Shown in pieces: positions 62,601-64,000 of a DNA stretch of 64,000 nucleotides. This DNA comes from an uncultured Sinobacteraceae bacterium. Its GTDB lineage: Bacteria > Pseudomonadota > Gammaproteobacteria > Nevskiales > Nevskiaceae. The notes under the pieces are model-generated. The model was not told where the DNA came from, made no database searches, and saw only the letters and a list, made by a program, of their open reading frames with translations. Positions within the stretch are counted from its first letter, which is position 1. Every line of letters begins with the position of its first letter. Location: NCBI GenBank assembly GCA_903822975.1, contig CAIJRD010000017.1, positions 62,001 to 126,000 on the forward strand, in the 5' to 3' direction. A program made the position numbers and the translations under genes.

Positions 62601-64000
62601 ATGAGCACGGCTTCGGCGCCTGGCGCCAAGCGTCGTTCCGACGGCGTATCCGGACGGCGGCGACGGGTTGTGTCGTTCGCAGGCCTCGTGTTGTTGCTGA
62701 TTGGCCTGCCGCTGGCCGTCGCACTCGATCTGCGAGCACTCTCCGAAGCCGCTTTGCGCAAGCAGGCGGAAGATGTGAGCGCGATGATCGGCGATGTGCG
62801 CGCTTACTACGCGCATAACGTCGTCGGCCGCATTCTCGCAACGCCGGGCGGCACCGTTGTCACCAGCGACTATCAGGCGGTGCCCGGCGCGGTGCCGATT
62901 CCCGCAACTTTGTCGATCGAACTCGGCCACGCGATCGCCGAGGGCCAGGACAACATCGGATATCGCTTCGTCTCCGATCTGCCGTTCCGCAATCGCGCGA
63001 CGCATCATCTGGATGACTTCGAAGTATCGGCACTGGCGCAGTTGCGTGCGCAGCCCGACCAACGCATCTCGCAGGTGTCGTGGAGCGGCATGACCAACAC
63101 CGTGCGGCTGATCTCGCCGGTGATCATGAGTGCCGATTGCGTGAGCTGCCACAACACGCACCCGGACAGTCCCAAGCGCGATTGGAAAGTCGGCGATGTG
63201 CGCGGCATTCAGGAGGTCACCGTCAGCCGCCGCGTGGCCGGCGGGCTGCTGTCATTCCAGTGCCTGCTGATCTACTTCGGGTTGACGGCCGGAATCGGTG
63301 CCTGGTTCATCGGCCAGCAGCGGCGACAGGCGCGGCTTATCCAGTCCGTCAACGACGAGCTCGAAACGGCCAACGATTTTCTGTCGTCCTTGTCGATCCG
63401 CATTTCGCGTTATCTATCGCCGCAGATCTACAAGAGCATCTTCAGCGGCCAGACCGCGAGCACGATTCATACGCAGCGCAAGAAGCTCAGCATCTTTTTT
63501 TCCGACATCAAGGATTTCACCAGTACCACCGAGCGGTTGCAGCCAGAGGAGATCACCACACTGCTCAATGAATATCTGACCGAAATGTCTGCGATAGCGC
63601 TGAAACACGGCGGCACCATCGACAAGTTCATCGGCGACGCGATGCTGATCTTCTTCGGCGATCCGGAAACGCGTGGCACTGCCGAGGATGCAAGAGCCTG
63701 TTTGTCGATGGCCATCGACATGCAGCATCGGCTGGCTGACCTGAACCGGTCCTGGCGTGCGCGCGGGATCGAACATCCGTTCCGCGTGCGTATGGGCATC
63801 AGCACCGGCTTTTGCAACGTCGGCAACTTCGGCAGCAGCGACCGGATGGACTACACCATCGTCGGCGCCCAGGCCAATCTCGCCGCGCGACTGCAGTCGG
63901 TCGCCGAACCGGGCCAGATCGTGCTGAGCTTCGAAACCTATGCGCTGGTGCGCCAACTCGTCACTGCGGATGAGTTGCCGCCGATCACGATGAAAGGAAT
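62601..64000 (+). CDS. Adenylate/guanylate cyclase with periplasmic CxxCH (haem) domain, 3' end outside
   Basis: The frame from the ATG at 62601 is open at the window end (at least 466 residues). A transmembrane helix (about 24-42) and a second one near 215-237 enclose a periplasmic domain of about 170 residues of the DUF3365/Tll0287-like kind, with a c-type haem motif CVSCH (Cys180, Cys183, His184). The cytosolic class III cyclase domain follows: LSIFFSDIKDFT (Asp302), KFIGDAMLIFFGD (Asp346) and the later VRMGISTG. Both metal-binding Asp residues are present. A haem-bound gas or redox signal controlling cAMP/cGMP synthesis is the likely design. Confidence 0.88.
   Translation, partial: MSTASAPGAKRRSDGVSGRRRRVVSFAGLVLLLIGLPLAVALDLRALSEAALRKQAEDVSAMIGDVRAYYAHNVVGRILATPGGTVVTSDYQAVPGAVPIPATLSIELGHAIAEGQDNIGYRFVSDLPFRNRATHHLDDFEVSALAQLRAQPDQRISQVSWSGMTNTVRLISPVIMSADCVSCHNTHPDSPKRDWKVGDVRGIQEVTVSRRVAGGLLSFQCLLIYFGLTAGIGAWFIGQQRRQARLIQSVNDELETANDFLSSLSIRISRYLSPQIYKSIFSGQTASTIHTQRKKLSIFFSDIKDFTSTTERLQPEEITTLLNEYLTEMSAIALKHGGTIDKFIGDAMLIFFGDPETRGTAEDARACLSMAIDMQHRLADLNRSWRARGIEHPFRVRMGISTGFCNVGNFGSSDRMDYTIVGAQANLAARLQSVAEPGQIVLSFETYALVRQLVTADELPPITMKG

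Overview
The window is a GC-rich chromosomal segment of a gammaproteobacterium. The gene orders pcnB-folK-panB-panC-panD-pgi and queG | nnr-tsaE-amiC-mutL are typical of that class. A complete-looking arginine succinyltransferase (AST) pathway, a GspA/GspB pair and a yjb/gfc-type polysaccharide export locus point towards the Xanthomonadales/Nevskiales side; this placement is inferred from gene content only. Almost all of the window is ordinary, densely coded chromosome. One compact foreign island (about 26.58-33.03 kb) is visible by its AT-rich edges.

Layout. 0-7 kb: 3' end of an AlsS-like acetolactate synthase, mrp, dcd, a Tat-exported phospholipase C-like lipoprotein, rlmKL. 7-15 kb: an exopolysaccharide export locus (YjbF-like lipoprotein, YjbE-like small protein on the opposite strand, a large SLBB/Wza-like exporter, YjbH-like barrel, Wzz-like chain-length protein). 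15-19 kb: fpr, a TolB-N/TPR membrane protein, a small unknown protein and tRNA-Glu(CTC). 19-25.5 kb: pcnB, folK, panB, panC, panD, pgi. panB and panD each have a promoter followed by two nearly identical hairpins, a candidate cis-regulatory RNA. 25.6-26.6 kb: a C39-like lipoprotein that has lost its catalytic residues. 26.6-33.0 kb: the island, with a tyrosine integrase and a tightly coupled four-gene operon (ribbon-helix-helix regulator, C5-cytosine methyltransferase, MORC/MutL-type GHKL ATPase, unknown partner), flanked by an 11-bp direct repeat. 33.3-40.4 kb: queG and, divergently, nnr-tsaE-amiC-mutL. 40.5-55.4 kb: a LysM protein, astC, gspB-gspA, and a long leftward block containing astB, astD, astA and an M20 hydrolase among a GNAT acetyltransferase, a rhomboid, a YiiX-like cysteine hydrolase, threonine aldolase, a YdcF-like protein and a thioesterase. 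55.5-64 kb: a large secreted nuclease with five C-terminal repeats, a polar amino acid ABC transporter, and a haem-motif (CxxCH) adenylate/guanylate cyclase that runs off the window.

How the parts connect. AST converts arginine to glutamate: AstA, AstB, AstC and AstD are all present. The usual last enzyme AstE (M14 family) is not seen in the window, and an M20 hydrolase at the head of the leftward block may do its job. The amino acid ABC transporter beside it may supply substrate. The yjb/gfc locus has export and length-control parts but no glycosyltransferases or kinase, so it must act on polysaccharide made elsewhere. Many intergenic spacers carry short tandem repeats of 12-18 bp, apparently a habit of this genome.

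The observations most worth following are the tandem panB/panD hairpins with their matching promoter and start-codon geometry, the MORC-ATPase/methylase island with its candidate operator and att repeats, and pcnB, which seems to start at an AUC codon.
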